Origin: Fulvivirga ulvae
GTDB lineage: Bacteria; Bacteroidota; Bacteroidia; Cytophagales; Cyclobacteriaceae
Length of the DNA: 64,000 nucleotides
Assembly: GCF_021389975.1 (NCBI RefSeq)
Contig: NZ_CP089981.1
Location: 576,501 to 640,500 of the forward strand
Direction of reading: 5' to 3'
The notes beneath the pieces are model-generated. The model saw nothing but the letters and a program-made list of their open reading frames with translations, did no database searches and had not been told where the DNA came from. Every line of letters starts with the position of its first letter. Position 1 is the stretch's first letter. Shown piece by piece: positions 1-9,699 of the stretch. Both the position numbers and the translations under genes were made by a program.

Positions 1-1411
1 CTCCGTAAAAAATTAAATAGACCATACCCAGCAATGGTATGATGAATGACAACTGTACGCCATGTGACTGGATCACAAAGCTTTGTACTCCCGGAAGAAT
101 GGCTCCTCCAACAATAGCCATAATGAGCAAGGATGAGCCCTGGCTGGTAAATTTTCCAAGTCCTTTGATGGCCAGTGAAAATATGTTTGACCAGCCTATG
201 GAGAAAAACAATCCTGTACCGATGATGCTCCAGAAGGCTATTTTTCCAGAGGTGGTTATAGCTAAGAGTAGCAGTAGTGCATTAATAGAACTGAATACTA
301 CCAATGCCTTTGCGGGATTGTTAAAAGTGATGGTAAAAGCCAGGAAGTTTATGGCTATTAATACCAGGTAAAGTAAAATATAGCTGAAATCCAGTGGTAA
401 AAACACAAAGCCTCCACCTTCATATTTAATGCCCGTAACCACGTAAATAAGGAAGAACACTCCAAAAGCAGTCACCAGCATTCTGATCAGTTTCTGATAA
501 CGCGATATTTCTGCATTGAGTGAGGTGCTGGCAATCAGGCGGCCAAGCATAAGTCCGCCCCAAAAGTAGGACAGGAAATAGCTGGCATCAGCTTCGCCCA
601 GCGCTCCGATATGATCTTCTTTTAAAAACTCGACAATCCAGCTACCCACGGCCACCTCTGAGCCTACGTAAAACGCAATGGCAATTATTCCCAAAGCCAG
701 GTGCTTGTTTTTCAATACTCCCAGTCCGGGTTCTATGGTATCTTCATTTTTAAAGGCGGGCATTTTACTCATAAAGGTGAGCACACTAAAGCCTATGAAC
801 ACCAGCCCGTAGACCAGGTAGGTGTTGGCCACGGAATTGACGGTAAGCTCACCGGAAGAAAATACCTGATAAATTAAAATAGTACCTACAATCGGCCCTA
901 CGGTAGTTCCCAGGGAATTCAATCCCTGGGCCAGGTTGAGCCTGCTTGAGGCGCTTTCAGGTTTTCCCAGAATAGTCGCATACGGATTGGCACATATTTG
1001 CAGACAGGTGACACCAGAAGCGAGCACAAAAAGGGCGGTGAGGAAGGCTGTATAAGAATGAAGCAAGGCAGCAGGGTAGAATGCAATACATCCCACTCCG
1101 CAGATCAGCAGGCTTATGGCCATACCATTTTTATAACCGATCCTGTTGATCGGATCACGGCCTTTTGAAGAGGAAATGATGAAATAAATGAGTGAAACAA
1201 TAAAAAATGCCCCAAAGAACGCGAACTGTACCAGCGCACGTTGCGGGGCGGTGAGGTCGAATATACCTTTGAAGGTATTGATGAGTATATCGTTCATTAC
1301 GGTAATGAACCCCCACATAAAAAACAAAAAAGTGACTGTAACAAAAGGCCCGGTATAGCTTTTTGTCTCCATATCAGTTTTTACACTGACATTCTGCGAT
1401 ACGTTATCCAT
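1..1411 (-). CDS. FHS-family sugar MFS permease (3' end cut off by window edge)
   Basis: Inner-membrane major facilitator of the fucose/glucose/galactose:H+ symporter (FucP/GlcP) type, expected to import the monosaccharide released by the adjacent mannosidases. About 470 codons are visible from an ATG at 1411 and the frame is still open at position 1. The first membrane segment carries FLFFMWGFITVMNDIL, the FHS signature with its polar N-D pair. Further hydrophobic segments follow, including the CANPYATILG stretch typical of the family. It lies 145 bp downstream of the susD-like stop on the same strand, so it is probably the third gene of a susC-susD-permease unit. Mannose is inferred as substrate from the neighbours only; fucose, glucose or galactose remain possible. 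An ATG 14 codons further in is an alternative start. Confidence 0.85.
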   Translation of the reverse strand, partial: MDNVSQNVSVKTDMETKSYTGPFVTVTFLFFMWGFITVMNDILINTFKGIFDLTAPQRALVQFAFFGAFFIVSLIYFIISSSKGRDPINRIGYKNGMAISLLICGVGCIAFYPAALLHSYTAFLTALFVLASGVTCLQICANPYATILGKPESASSRLNLAQGLNSLGTTVGPIVGTILIYQVFSSGELTVNSVANTYLVYGLVFIGFSVLTFMSKMPAFKNEDTIEPGLGVLKNKHLALGIIAIAFYVGSEVAVGSWIVEFLKEDHIGALGEADASYFLSYFWGGLMLGRLIASTSLNAEISRYQKLIRMLVTAFGVFFLIYVVTGIKYEGGGFVFLPLDFSYILLYLVLIAINFLAFTITFNNPAKALVVFSSINALLLLLAITTSGKIAFWSIIGTGLFFSIGWSNIFSLAIKGLGKFTSQGSSLLIMAIVGGAILPGVQSFVIQSHGVQLSFIIPLLGMVYLIFYG

Positions 1412-1556
1412 TCCTTGTCGAAGTGTTTTGAAAATTCAGAAAAGTGCTGTTCTCTTCTAAAAGTAGGTATTTGTTGTCATTAAATGTTAAAAAATCATCA
1501 ACACGGACATCGGGCTACTTCTGAGAAGCCAACCCAATGCCCATGCAGAATCAACC

Positions 1557-3236
1557 TTATTTTGCCCACCAAAGCTCAATATCCTGCTGATCAGGCCCTT
1601 GCCTTGTCAATGCATCCTGCAGGTTAGCGCCATTGGTGTTCTTTTCATTGCTTCCGTATCGCATTCTTTGAGGGTAAACACCATTGATCTCTCCGAAACC
1701 ATAGATATCCGGATCATCAACACCATCAGCTACGTCCGTAGGATAACCCGACTTACGTACCACTGACCAGGCCTCAAAGCCATCGGTGTAGCTTGCTATC
1801 CATCTTTGAATACTGACCTGCTCAAGCATCTCATCGTTAGTACCGGCTAGTGTGGCTGGAGCAGTTCCTAAAAAGGTGGTTATATCCTCTTCTTCCACAT
1901 CCCATAGGAGCATAGCCTGTCTGATACCTTCCTGATAAAGTGTGTTGGCATCACCACCAAACCCTTTCAGTGCAGCCTCTGCCCTTAGGAAATAAGCTTC
2001 GGCTGCGGTCAGTATAAGCTCAGGGAAGATCTCACCGCTATTTTTGGCCCTGGTGATGATCTCAGCAGGTTTTGAGAAGAAATTATAGTTTGCGAAATAG
2101 TAGCTGGTAAGATTTAGCCTTGAAGGCTGTCCGATATAGTGTGTGTTTTCAGGCATAGTTATTTCCACTTTGTCTTCACCTTCCACTACTACGTCGGCAG
2201 TGCTGTAAACCACTCCGGCATCGTCCAGGTTAGACAGCATGAGATCCAAAGCTTTCTGCTCAGCAGCATCAGCCGGTTTAGGTAAGATTAAAGTACCTCC
2301 TTCGGCAGGTGTAGCATACTTCTCCAACCTGGGGTCTGCATTGTCCCTGAGCATATCGATAAGCGTTTTGCTCACAGTCCAGTTTGAACCCAGACCAAAG
2401 TTGTGCCATACATCTCCATAGGCGGCACTACCCCATTGTGAAATCACCTGGTCCTTGATCAACAAAGCACTTTCTTCCTGAGTTTCGATCAGGGGACTTG
2501 CAAGCGCCTCGGTGATGGCGGTACTGGCAAAATCAGCACCAGAAGCACCATAGGCCCTGAGTCCCATTCTTAATTTCAGAGTATTAGCCAGCTTCTTCCA
2601 CTTTTGCAGATCACCACCGTAGTACAAGTCGTTTGGACCTAAATCTTCCAGGGCTTCCCCTGTAGCCGTAGCATCGCCAATGGTAGCCATTGCTTGGTTC
2701 AGTTCAGCAATCACACCCTGATAGATATCTTTCTGGGTGTCGAATTTTGGGCTCAACACATCAGGATTTCCGGCCTCAGAATAAGGCACTTCCCCGAAAA
2801 TATCAGTAAACTTCTGGTAGTACAACCCCTTAAGAATAAGCCCGACAGCATGCATTTTATCATTTTCAAATTCACCACCTGCTGCTGTCAGATCCAGATA
2901 TGTATCAATACCTCTGAGATAGCCTGCCTGCCAGTCCCAGGTCGCATCGGTATAAGCCCCATCATAGGAGTACCCAAGTTCATCCGTCCACCATGATCCG
3001 TCGAAACCAAAACAGAAGTGCCCTGCATACCGATCGCCATGGACAAGAGGCCCTCTCCAATATGGATAACGATCTGGTGCAAAAAGCTTAAACTGAGGAT
3101 TGGTTAAAAAGTATCGGCCACTGGCCTGATCAGCAGTTACTGCACCCGGCTTCTTGTTCATATCATCAAAATCTGACGTACATGATGCCAGCACGATGAG
3201 CCCTAGTGTTAATGCTTTATTATATATAGCTTTCAT
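1557..3236 (-). CDS. SusD/RagB-family glycan-binding outer-membrane lipoprotein
   Basis: Surface lipoprotein that caps the SusC channel and captures oligosaccharide for import. The 559-residue product opens with a short hydrophobic signal ending in a lipobox (LASC, Cys19) followed by SDFDDMNKKPG, the usual beginning of mature SusD-like proteins. Length fits the SusD-like_2 subgroup. The C-terminal part has conserved family phrases such as YFLRAEAALKGFG (the RAEA helix) and a terminal segment ending LWWAK. It follows the susC gene with a 17-bp gap, which is the canonical order. The ligand is inferred to be a mannose-containing glycan from the divergent GH92 genes; nothing in the protein itself shows this. 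Confidence 0.93.
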   Translation of the reverse strand: MKAIYNKALTLGLIVLASCTSDFDDMNKKPGAVTADQASGRYFLTNPQFKLFAPDRYPYWRGPLVHGDRYAGHFCFGFDGSWWTDELGYSYDGAYTDATWDWQAGYLRGIDTYLDLTAAGGEFENDKMHAVGLILKGLYYQKFTDIFGEVPYSEAGNPDVLSPKFDTQKDIYQGVIAELNQAMATIGDATATGEALEDLGPNDLYYGGDLQKWKKLANTLKLRMGLRAYGASGADFASTAITEALASPLIETQEESALLIKDQVISQWGSAAYGDVWHNFGLGSNWTVSKTLIDMLRDNADPRLEKYATPAEGGTLILPKPADAAEQKALDLMLSNLDDAGVVYSTADVVVEGEDKVEITMPENTHYIGQPSRLNLTSYYFANYNFFSKPAEIITRAKNSGEIFPELILTAAEAYFLRAEAALKGFGGDANTLYQEGIRQAMLLWDVEEEDITTFLGTAPATLAGTNDEMLEQVSIQRWIASYTDGFEAWSVVRKSGYPTDVADGVDDPDIYGFGEINGVYPQRMRYGSNEKNTNGANLQDALTRQGPDQQDIELWWAK

Positions 3237-3253
3237 TACGATTTACTTTTATA

Positions 3254-6200
3254 TTAAAAATCAATTGTTACGCTGAAGCCATAGCTTCTGGTAGTAGGCA
3301 GATTGTAGAACAGCACGCCCTGGCCAAACGAGGTGGTACTGTAACTTGACTCAGGGTCGAAGTTGTCAATCTTCTTAGTCAGAAAGAACAGATTTCTCCC
3401 GATAAGACCTACTGATGCACCTTTGATAAATGTATTACCAATAATGCTATGAGGGAATCTGTAAACCAATGACATCTCTCTCATACGCACGTTGGTCTGA
3501 TCGTAAACATATTCTGAAGCAGGCAATGCTCCAAAATACTGTTGTGCGGTAATATTTGACGTATTCTGCTCATAAACGGGCTCTTCGGCAGTACCTGTAT
3601 TTACAACAGCATCCAGTACAACTCCATCAGTTCGGTATTGCAGTGTTCTTTCTGATGCACCAGATGCATCCAACGCAGCATCAGCTCCTGAAAATACTTC
3701 TCCGCCTATTCTTGCATCAATTAAAAACTTAAATGACAGGTTCTTATAAGTAAAGCTATTAGAAAGACCCCCTACCCAGTCTGGCTGATAATTACCCAAG
3801 TAGACCCTTTCAGAACCTGAAACCGGTATTCCGGCAGCATTAACTATGATATTACCATTAGGATCTCTAGCATAATCGGTCCCATAAATATCTCCAAAAC
3901 CACCTCCTGCTGTTGCCTGTACCACCACAGCTCCACCATTGGTAGTACTGAAGGCATAATTATCTACATCCTCAATCAGCTCAACCAGTTCATTGGTGTT
4001 ATGAGCCATGTTAAGTGAAATATCCCAAGTGAAATCAGGGGTTTTGATTGGAGTACCTCCTATAAGCAATTCAACACCTTTATTGGTCATTTCTCCCACA
4101 TTTGTATTGTAATACTTGTATCCGGTGTTTTCCGAAATCCTAACTCCCCAAATCAGATCCTCTGATTTGATGTCGTAGTAAGTAAAGTCTCCATAAATTC
4201 TGTTGTTTAGCATTTTCCACTCCAAACCAAACTCAATGGTTGAAACCTGCTCTGGCTTGATATTAGGATCATAAAGCGTCTCTTCTCTAAATAAAGAGGT
4301 ACGACCCAAATATCCCTGAGTATCAAGTGTGTAAGTATTAGCAAGCTGGAATGCATCCGTATCATTACCTACCTGGGCCCAGCTTGCACGCACTTTAGTG
4401 AAGTTTAGGAAATTTTGATTGCTGTCAATAAACTCGTTGATCAAAACCGATAAACTGGCTGATGAATAGAAATAGGAGCGGTTATCCGACGGAAGCGCTG
4501 AAGACCAGTCGTTTCTTGCGGTTACGTCCAAAAATAATGTTTCTCTGTAGGCGATCTGGGCAGAGCCGTACAGTGAGTTAACTTCTTTGGGTGTTCTGAA
4601 AGAATACTCAGGAAACAAATTAGTGGCACTTGGTAAGGTAGCTTGTGTCGGTATCTTAAACCCGTCACCTCTCACTACATAGCTCTCATCTTCTTCATAC
4701 CGGTGATTACCTCCAAAATTCGCAGAAAACGCAAGGTCTCCTCCAAAATTCTTATTGTAGCTTAACAGGAAGTCCGCATTGATCTCTTTAGACTTACTGG
4801 TTCCGTAACTGAACCGGCCGGTTCCGTAAAACCAGTGACCATAGCTATTTACTGTTTCAATATTCTGATCAGTGAAGTCTCCACCTATTCTGGCAAAAGC
4901 TGAAAAATTATCGGTAAACTGATAGTCCATTTTGAAAAATCCGTACGTTCTGTTCCTCACATCATCATTACGATCATTATTCAGTACCCAATAAGGATTT
5001 GGTGTATCGGTTGCCAGGTCTCCCTCGGGCGTTAGCCTGTACGACCTTACCGCAAAGCTTCCATCCTGTTGAAAATCCTTCAGGTCGCTAAAATCTATAT
5101 TTCTCGGAACAGAGTAGATGTTAGCTACAACTCCTTCCGTACCTAATGTGGCACGGTTGTGCCCTTCAATATTGGCATAAGTGATCTTACTGTCGAAAGA
5201 GAGTTTATCGGTCAGCTTCACAAAGCTTCTCAGGTTGAAATTATGCTTACTGATGTCTGAGTTAGGTAAAATAGAGTTGGCCTGGGCATTGGTATAAGAA
5301 AATCTCACACTTGCATTTTCGTTACCGCCGGTTAAGCTCAGGGTATTGATAACGTTGGAACCTGTCCTGAAAAAGTCTTTAACATTATCCGGCTGAGCAG
5401 CGTAAGGACGATTTTCCCCTGTAAAGTATGGCTTCGAGCTTCCATCCAGAGGAGCTCCCCAGGAGCTACCACTTGTCAGGTCATGACTACCCTGCGATCC
5501 CTGTCCATACTCATTCTGAAACTCCGGCAATACTAAAGGCTTGTCAAACATTACACTGGATGAAAAGCTAACACCGAGACCTTTTCTATCGGTCCCTTTT
5601 TTCGTAGTTATTAGTATTACACCGTTACTGGCTCGTGATCCGTATAAGGCAGCAGCATTAGGTCCTTTCAACACTGAAATAGAAGCTATATCATCGGGGT
5701 TGATATCTGCGATACCGTTACCATAATCAGCCCTTGAGTATTCATCTGCAATATCCTGGTTAGATGATCCAAAACCTGCATTATCCATGGGAACTCCATC
5801 TACAACATAAAGAGGTTGGTTGTTACCTGTAAGGGAGTTGTTACCCCTGATGATCACCCGCGTGCTGCTTCCGGGGCCAAAGGTGTTGGGTGAAACCACG
5901 ATACCGGCAACCTTACCGGCCAATGAATTAATGACGTTGGTTTCTTTAACTGTCGAAACTTCTTCTCCGTCAACTTCAGTCAGCGAGTAACCTAAAGCTT
6001 TCTTTTCTCTTTCCACACCTAATGCGGTAATCACAACCTCTGTCAGTTGAGTAATGTCAGGCATCAGTGCCACATCAATAACAGATTGATTGCTTACAGG
6101 AATTGTCTGTGATTCATAACCGACAAAAGAGAAGAAAATGCTTTGGTTCTCTTTTACCTCAATTTTGTAATTTCCATCAGAATCGGTGATAGTACCATTG

Positions 6201-6346
6201 GATGTACCCTCGACCAAAACTGTCACTCCTGGTAAAGGTTCGTTTTCACTGGCATCAATGACTTTACCAGAAACGACCACCTGGGCTTTTGCCTGTATAA
6301 TAAAGCAAAACCCAATGACCATTATAAAAAGTAGTTTTTTGAACAT
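3254..6346 (-). CDS. SusC/RagA-family TonB-linked outer-membrane transporter
   Basis: TonB-dependent channel that imports oligosaccharides across the outer membrane with its SusD partner. The 1030-residue product has a signal peptide (about 1-21, ending QAKAQ), a carboxypeptidase-like regulatory domain (about 22-105, VSGKVIDASENEPLPGVTV), a TonB-box-like stretch (LTEVVITALGVEREKK), and a plug with the RagA signature (IRGNNSLTGNNQPLYVVDG). A long beta-barrel follows and ends in an aromatic residue (FSVTIDF). There is no N-terminal STN domain, so it is unlikely to signal to an anti-sigma factor; control is more likely by the DeoR-type gene that diverges from it. It is first in the susC-susD-permease unit, and the 342 bp upstream hold direct repeats and a palindrome that may be operators. 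Confidence 0.95.
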   Translation of the reverse strand: MFKKLLFIMVIGFCFIIQAKAQVVVSGKVIDASENEPLPGVTVLVEGTSNGTITDSDGNYKIEVKENQSIFFSFVGYESQTIPVSNQSVIDVALMPDITQLTEVVITALGVEREKKALGYSLTEVDGEEVSTVKETNVINSLAGKVAGIVVSPNTFGPGSSTRVIIRGNNSLTGNNQPLYVVDGVPMDNAGFGSSNQDIADEYSRADYGNGIADINPDDIASISVLKGPNAAALYGSRASNGVILITTKKGTDRKGLGVSFSSSVMFDKPLVLPEFQNEYGQGSQGSHDLTSGSSWGAPLDGSSKPYFTGENRPYAAQPDNVKDFFRTGSNVINTLSLTGGNENASVRFSYTNAQANSILPNSDISKHNFNLRSFVKLTDKLSFDSKITYANIEGHNRATLGTEGVVANIYSVPRNIDFSDLKDFQQDGSFAVRSYRLTPEGDLATDTPNPYWVLNNDRNDDVRNRTYGFFKMDYQFTDNFSAFARIGGDFTDQNIETVNSYGHWFYGTGRFSYGTSKSKEINADFLLSYNKNFGGDLAFSANFGGNHRYEEDESYVVRGDGFKIPTQATLPSATNLFPEYSFRTPKEVNSLYGSAQIAYRETLFLDVTARNDWSSALPSDNRSYFYSSASLSVLINEFIDSNQNFLNFTKVRASWAQVGNDTDAFQLANTYTLDTQGYLGRTSLFREETLYDPNIKPEQVSTIEFGLEWKMLNNRIYGDFTYYDIKSEDLIWGVRISENTGYKYYNTNVGEMTNKGVELLIGGTPIKTPDFTWDISLNMAHNTNELVELIEDVDNYAFSTTNGGAVVVQATAGGGFGDIYGTDYARDPNGNIIVNAAGIPVSGSERVYLGNYQPDWVGGLSNSFTYKNLSFKFLIDARIGGEVFSGADAALDASGASERTLQYRTDGVVLDAVVNTGTAEEPVYEQNTSNITAQQYFGALPASEYVYDQTNVRMREMSLVYRFPHSIIGNTFIKGASVGLIGRNLFFLTKKIDNFDPESSYSTTSFGQGVLFYNLPTTRSYGFSVTIDF

Positions 6347-6415
6347 AGTATATGGGGTTTAGTTTTGATAACATGCATTAATACTAGAAAAAGAAAAACA
6401 CAATTCCAACACAAA

Positions 6416-6445
6416 CATGCATATTCATGCATATTCATGCACATT
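6416..6445. repeat. Three 10-bp direct repeats CATGCATATT
   Basis: Two exact copies of CATGCATATT and a third with one change (CATGCACATT) lie head to tail. A related CATGCATTA lies about 45 bp away at 6372. The period is one helical turn, so bound protein would sit on one face of the DNA. The location 70 bp upstream of the susC start suggests a regulator binding array. This is an inference from position and spacing. Confidence 0.55.
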
Positions 6446-6469
6446 TATATGTTTAAATACTAAAATAAA

Positions 6470-6487
6470 ATTATATAATTATATAAT
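6470..6487. repeat. 18-bp perfect AT palindrome
   Basis: ATTATATAATTATATAAT reads identically on both strands. AT-only palindromes arise by chance in AT-rich DNA, so this is only a candidate operator. Its position in the middle of the divergent region favours a regulatory role. Confidence 0.4.
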
Positions 6488-6648
6488 TAATGTTCAAACA
6501 TTTAATATTCACACATAAACTCAAGCTTAAAACCCGCACCAAAGGAGTAAATGCAAATATTTAGGCTCTTACCATCAACACATTACAACAAAAACACGCA
6601 AAACATTGCAGGTTTGTGCGCTTTTATTCGTTATATTTAGGAATTCGT

Positions 6649-6656
6649 ATTTTTGA
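6649..6656 (+). promoter_or_regulatory. Putative -7 element of the deoR-mannosidase operon
   Basis: TATTTTTG matches the Bacteroidota -7 consensus TAnnTTTG and lies 32 bp before the regulator start codon. At the expected -33 position there is only TTC instead of TTG, so support is moderate. Confidence 0.4.
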
Positions 6657-6688
6657 TTGAAATTCAGATTAACCTCAATCATCGATAA

Positions 6689-7432
6689 ATGTTAAAAGAA
6701 GAACGGCACAACTATATACTACACCTTATCAGCCTGTATAATAAGGTACACTCTAACACGCTGAGCAAAAAACTTAATGTTTCGGAAGACACTATTCGCA
6801 GGGATCTTAAAGAACTGGCCGAAAACGGTTTTGTAAAAAAGGTGCATGGTGGTGCTATGGCAAACCCACATATCACTTCGGCCCAGATCAACCCCACCCG
6901 CAATGAAGAACTACTAATTATCGCCACCAAAGCAAAAGAGTTTATCAAAAATGATGAGGTGATCATTCTTGACGGCAATCCTGTTAACTTGATACTGGTT
7001 GATCTCCTGCCCCGGGACCTTAATGCACTAGTATTTACAAACTCACTGGCCATAGCTACCAAGCTTTGTGAATTCCGCAATCTGGAGGTTATCTTCCTCG
7101 GTGGAAAGATCATACATAAATCACTGGTGAGCGCCGGTCTGGAAGTAATCAACTACCTCAAAGATATCCATGCTGACCTTTGTCTTATTGAAGCTCCCAG
7201 CATTCACCCGGATATAGGCATTACTGGTGGTGACAGGGAACTGGCATTAACAAAAAAAGCGTTCATTGATGCTTCTCGAAAAGTGATAGCCCTCTGCCTT
7301 TCGGGAGCCATCAGTCGAATCCAGCCGTTCAAGATCGATGATATACTCAAGGTGCAAACGTTGATCACCGAAATCAACCAACCTAATGACGCACTTCAGA
7401 TTTTTATTAATAAAGGCATAAAAGTAATATAG
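6689..7432 (+). CDS. DeoR-family transcriptional regulator of the mannan locus
   Basis: DNA-binding repressor of the DeoR/GlpR type, usually released by a sugar phosphate. The 247-residue product has an N-terminal winged helix (about 3-58) with the family pattern LNVSEDTIRRDLKELAENG followed by VKKVHGGAMA. A DeoRC sensor domain follows (about 75-230). In the sensor the usual D(S/G)GTT phosphate-binding motif reads LDGNP, whereas the later TGGDRELALTKKAF stretch keeps the Glu and Lys expected of the family. The effector may therefore differ from the standard ones. The gene starts the right-going operon and is followed after 5 bp by a GH92 gene. It probably controls both arms, with a phosphorylated mannose derivative as a guess for the inducer. 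Confidence 0.9.
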   Translation: MLKEERHNYILHLISLYNKVHSNTLSKKLNVSEDTIRRDLKELAENGFVKKVHGGAMANPHITSAQINPTRNEELLIIATKAKEFIKNDEVIILDGNPVNLILVDLLPRDLNALVFTNSLAIATKLCEFRNLEVIFLGGKIIHKSLVSAGLEVINYLKDIHADLCLIEAPSIHPDIGITGGDRELALTKKAFIDASRKVIALCLSGAISRIQPFKIDDILKVQTLITEINQPNDALQIFINKGIKVI

Positions 7433-7437
7433 AACTC

Positions 7438-9696
7438 ATGGTAAAAGGATTAAGCATATGTATGGTTAGTTTAATATTCGCCGCTCAGGCAGTAGCACAG
7501 GACAATACTGATTATGTCAATCCCTTTATCGGCACTTCCAATTATGGAGCCACGCACCCCGGCGCAGTATTACCGGCAGGCATGGCATCTGTCACGCCTT
7601 TTAATGTAGCTTATAAAAAAGGGGAGGGCAATGTATTTGAAAAAGACAGCGAGTGGCATTCCAGACCGTATGTACATGAAAATAGTTTCCTGACAGGCTA
7701 CTCCCATGTTAACCTGAGTGGCGTGGGCTGCCCTGAGTTGGGGAGCATCCTGCTGATGCCGATAACAGGCGCTCTGGAACTGAATCCGGAAAAATACGGC
7801 ACTGCCTATACCAAAGAGCGGGCCTACCCGGGCTATTACTCTAATCATTTAACCAAATACAACATCAAAAGTGAAGTGAGTGCCACACTGAGAACTGGCA
7901 TAAGCCGGTATACTTTCCCGGGTGGAGAGGCACATATATTATTAAACCTTGGCCTGGGACTCACCAATGAAACCGGGGCCATGCTTAGAATAGTTTCTGA
8001 CACGGAAGTAGAGGGGTACAAGCTGATCGGCACATTTTGCTACAATGCGGAAGATGTAAGGCCGGTATATTTCGTAGCAAACTTCAGCAAGCCTGCCGTT
8101 AATTACGGTGTCTGGAAAAAAATGCCTGAATATAAAGCTGAAGCCGCCTGGACGAAATACAGTGAACAGTACAAACCTTACTACAACTACCACCACGAAA
8201 TGGCCGGGGATAACGTCGGCGCTTTTTTCTCCTATAATACCCATAAAGGGGAGACCCTTGATGTGAAAATTGGCATTTCATATGTCAGTATTGAAAATGC
8301 GCGTGAAAATCTGGAAAAAGAGCAGCCCGGCTTCGATCTTGACCATGTTGCCTATAAGGCGAAAAAGGCATGGTTTGAAATGTTAAAAAGAATAGAGGTT
8401 CAGGGAGGTACGGACAAAGAGAAAACAATCTTCTATACCGCATTGTACCATACCCTGATCCACCCTAACATCATTCAGGATGTAAACGGAGATTACCCAC
8501 TTATGGGAACACATGGCACAGGTAATACCAAAGGCAATCGATATACGGTCTTCTCCCTGTGGGATACCTACAGAAACCTGCATCCCCTACTATCCTTAGC
8601 CTATCCGGAGCTCCAATCAGGTCTTGTTAAAAGTATGCTGGGCATGTACAAAGAGAGTGGCTGGCTTCCCAAATGGGAATTGCTGGGTATGGAAACAGAA
8701 GTTATGGTGGGCGACCCGGCAACGCCTGTAATTGCCGATACTTATTTAAGAGGAATCAGGGATTTCGACATTGATCTGGCCTATGAGGCAATTAAAAAAT
8801 CTGCTATGCCACAGAAAGATGGTAATAAGCTTCGCCCGGGCCTGGAAAAATATATTGAGCTTGGCTACATTCCGGAAAATACCTACGACGGCCTTTGGGG
8901 TACGGTATCCACATCTCTCGAATATAACATTGCCGACTGGAACATAGCACAACTGGCCAAAGCATTGAATAAAGACAAGGATTACAAGTATTTCAGCAAG
9001 CGGGCATTGAGTTACCGCAATTACTTTGACAAATCTACAGGCATGTTGCGCCCGCGGATGAAAGACGGCTCCTGGCTTACACCTTTTGATCCCAAAGCAG
9101 GTGCGAATTTCGAACCTGTAATTGGTTTTGTAGAAGGTAATGCCTGGCAATACCGGTTCTATGTACCGCATGATATCCCCGGCATGATCAGGCTGGTAGG
9201 CGGCGACAGACCATTCTCCCGGATGCTTCAAACCTGTTTTGATGAAAACAACTACGACATGGCGAATGAACCTGACATTACCTACCCTTTTCTTTTCAAC
9301 TATGTAAAAGGCGAAGAGTGGCGCACACAACAAAAGGTAAGGGAGTTAATTGAGAAGCACTATACCAATGCGCCGGAAGGAATACCCGGTAATGATGATA
9401 CAGGCACACTTTCGGCCTGGCTTGTCTTTAGTATGATGGGCATTTACCCACACTGCCCCGGTGATATGACCTATGCCCTCACCAGCCCTGTCTTTGATCA
9501 GGTCACCATTCATCTGAACGACAAATACTACAAAGGCAAAACCCTGATGATCAAGGCAGAAAAAAACAGTCCCGATGCTCTTTATATAGATCAGATGACC
9601 TTAAACGGAAAGCCATTCAATAAATATTTTATCTCCCATCAGGAACTGACAAACGGCTCCAATCTCACTTTTAAGCTCAAGGATAACCATCAATAG
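7438..9696 (+). CDS. GH92 alpha-mannosidase (first copy), secreted
   Basis: Calcium-dependent inverting exo-alpha-mannosidase of glycoside hydrolase family 92, which trims terminal mannose from N-glycans or yeast-type mannan. The 752-residue product has a cleavable signal (ending AVAQ, about 1-20) without a lipobox, then the GH92 opening YVNPFIGTSNYGATHPGA. The position of the general acid is kept as Glu611 in ANEPDITYPFLFNY, and the base region GNDDTGTLSAW keeps its Asp residues (653/654). The His pair that usually follows the acid (GNEPxHH) is absent here, which separates it from the third copy and suggests another linkage preference. It is 5 bp after the regulator and 3 bp before the CBM9-like gene. 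Confidence 0.93.
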   Translation: MVKGLSICMVSLIFAAQAVAQDNTDYVNPFIGTSNYGATHPGAVLPAGMASVTPFNVAYKKGEGNVFEKDSEWHSRPYVHENSFLTGYSHVNLSGVGCPELGSILLMPITGALELNPEKYGTAYTKERAYPGYYSNHLTKYNIKSEVSATLRTGISRYTFPGGEAHILLNLGLGLTNETGAMLRIVSDTEVEGYKLIGTFCYNAEDVRPVYFVANFSKPAVNYGVWKKMPEYKAEAAWTKYSEQYKPYYNYHHEMAGDNVGAFFSYNTHKGETLDVKIGISYVSIENARENLEKEQPGFDLDHVAYKAKKAWFEMLKRIEVQGGTDKEKTIFYTALYHTLIHPNIIQDVNGDYPLMGTHGTGNTKGNRYTVFSLWDTYRNLHPLLSLAYPELQSGLVKSMLGMYKESGWLPKWELLGMETEVMVGDPATPVIADTYLRGIRDFDIDLAYEAIKKSAMPQKDGNKLRPGLEKYIELGYIPENTYDGLWGTVSTSLEYNIADWNIAQLAKALNKDKDYKYFSKRALSYRNYFDKSTGMLRPRMKDGSWLTPFDPKAGANFEPVIGFVEGNAWQYRFYVPHDIPGMIRLVGGDRPFSRMLQTCFDENNYDMANEPDITYPFLFNYVKGEEWRTQQKVRELIEKHYTNAPEGIPGNDDTGTLSAWLVFSMMGIYPHCPGDMTYALTSPVFDQVTIHLNDKYYKGKTLMIKAEKNSPDALYIDQMTLNGKPFNKYFISHQELTNGSNLTFKLKDNHQ

Positions 9697-9699
9697 ATT

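Larger units (their letters stand above)
6347..6688. promoter_or_regulatory. Divergent control region between susC and the deoR-mannosidase operon
   Basis: This 342-bp AT-rich stretch carries no gene. It must hold the promoters of both arms of the mannan locus. It contains three 10-bp direct repeats, an 18-bp AT-only palindrome, the imperfect dyad AATGTTCAAACATT close to the palindrome, and a -7-like element ahead of the regulator gene. A DeoR-type repressor acting on both arms from here is the simplest reading, but the operator is not identified. Confidence 0.6.

Noticed and set aside
39..371. Plus-strand frame of 110 codons
   Set aside because: It runs opposite to the clear MFS permease frame; the permease sequence explains this DNA.
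6470..6487. Palindrome as an integration or attachment site
   Set aside because: No integrase, tRNA or flanking repeat is nearby; an operator or chance AT palindrome is more likely.
8746..9333. Long minus-strand frame of 195 codons inside the first GH92 gene
   Set aside because: A shadow of the GH92 coding sequence; the plus-strand product has a full set of family motifs.
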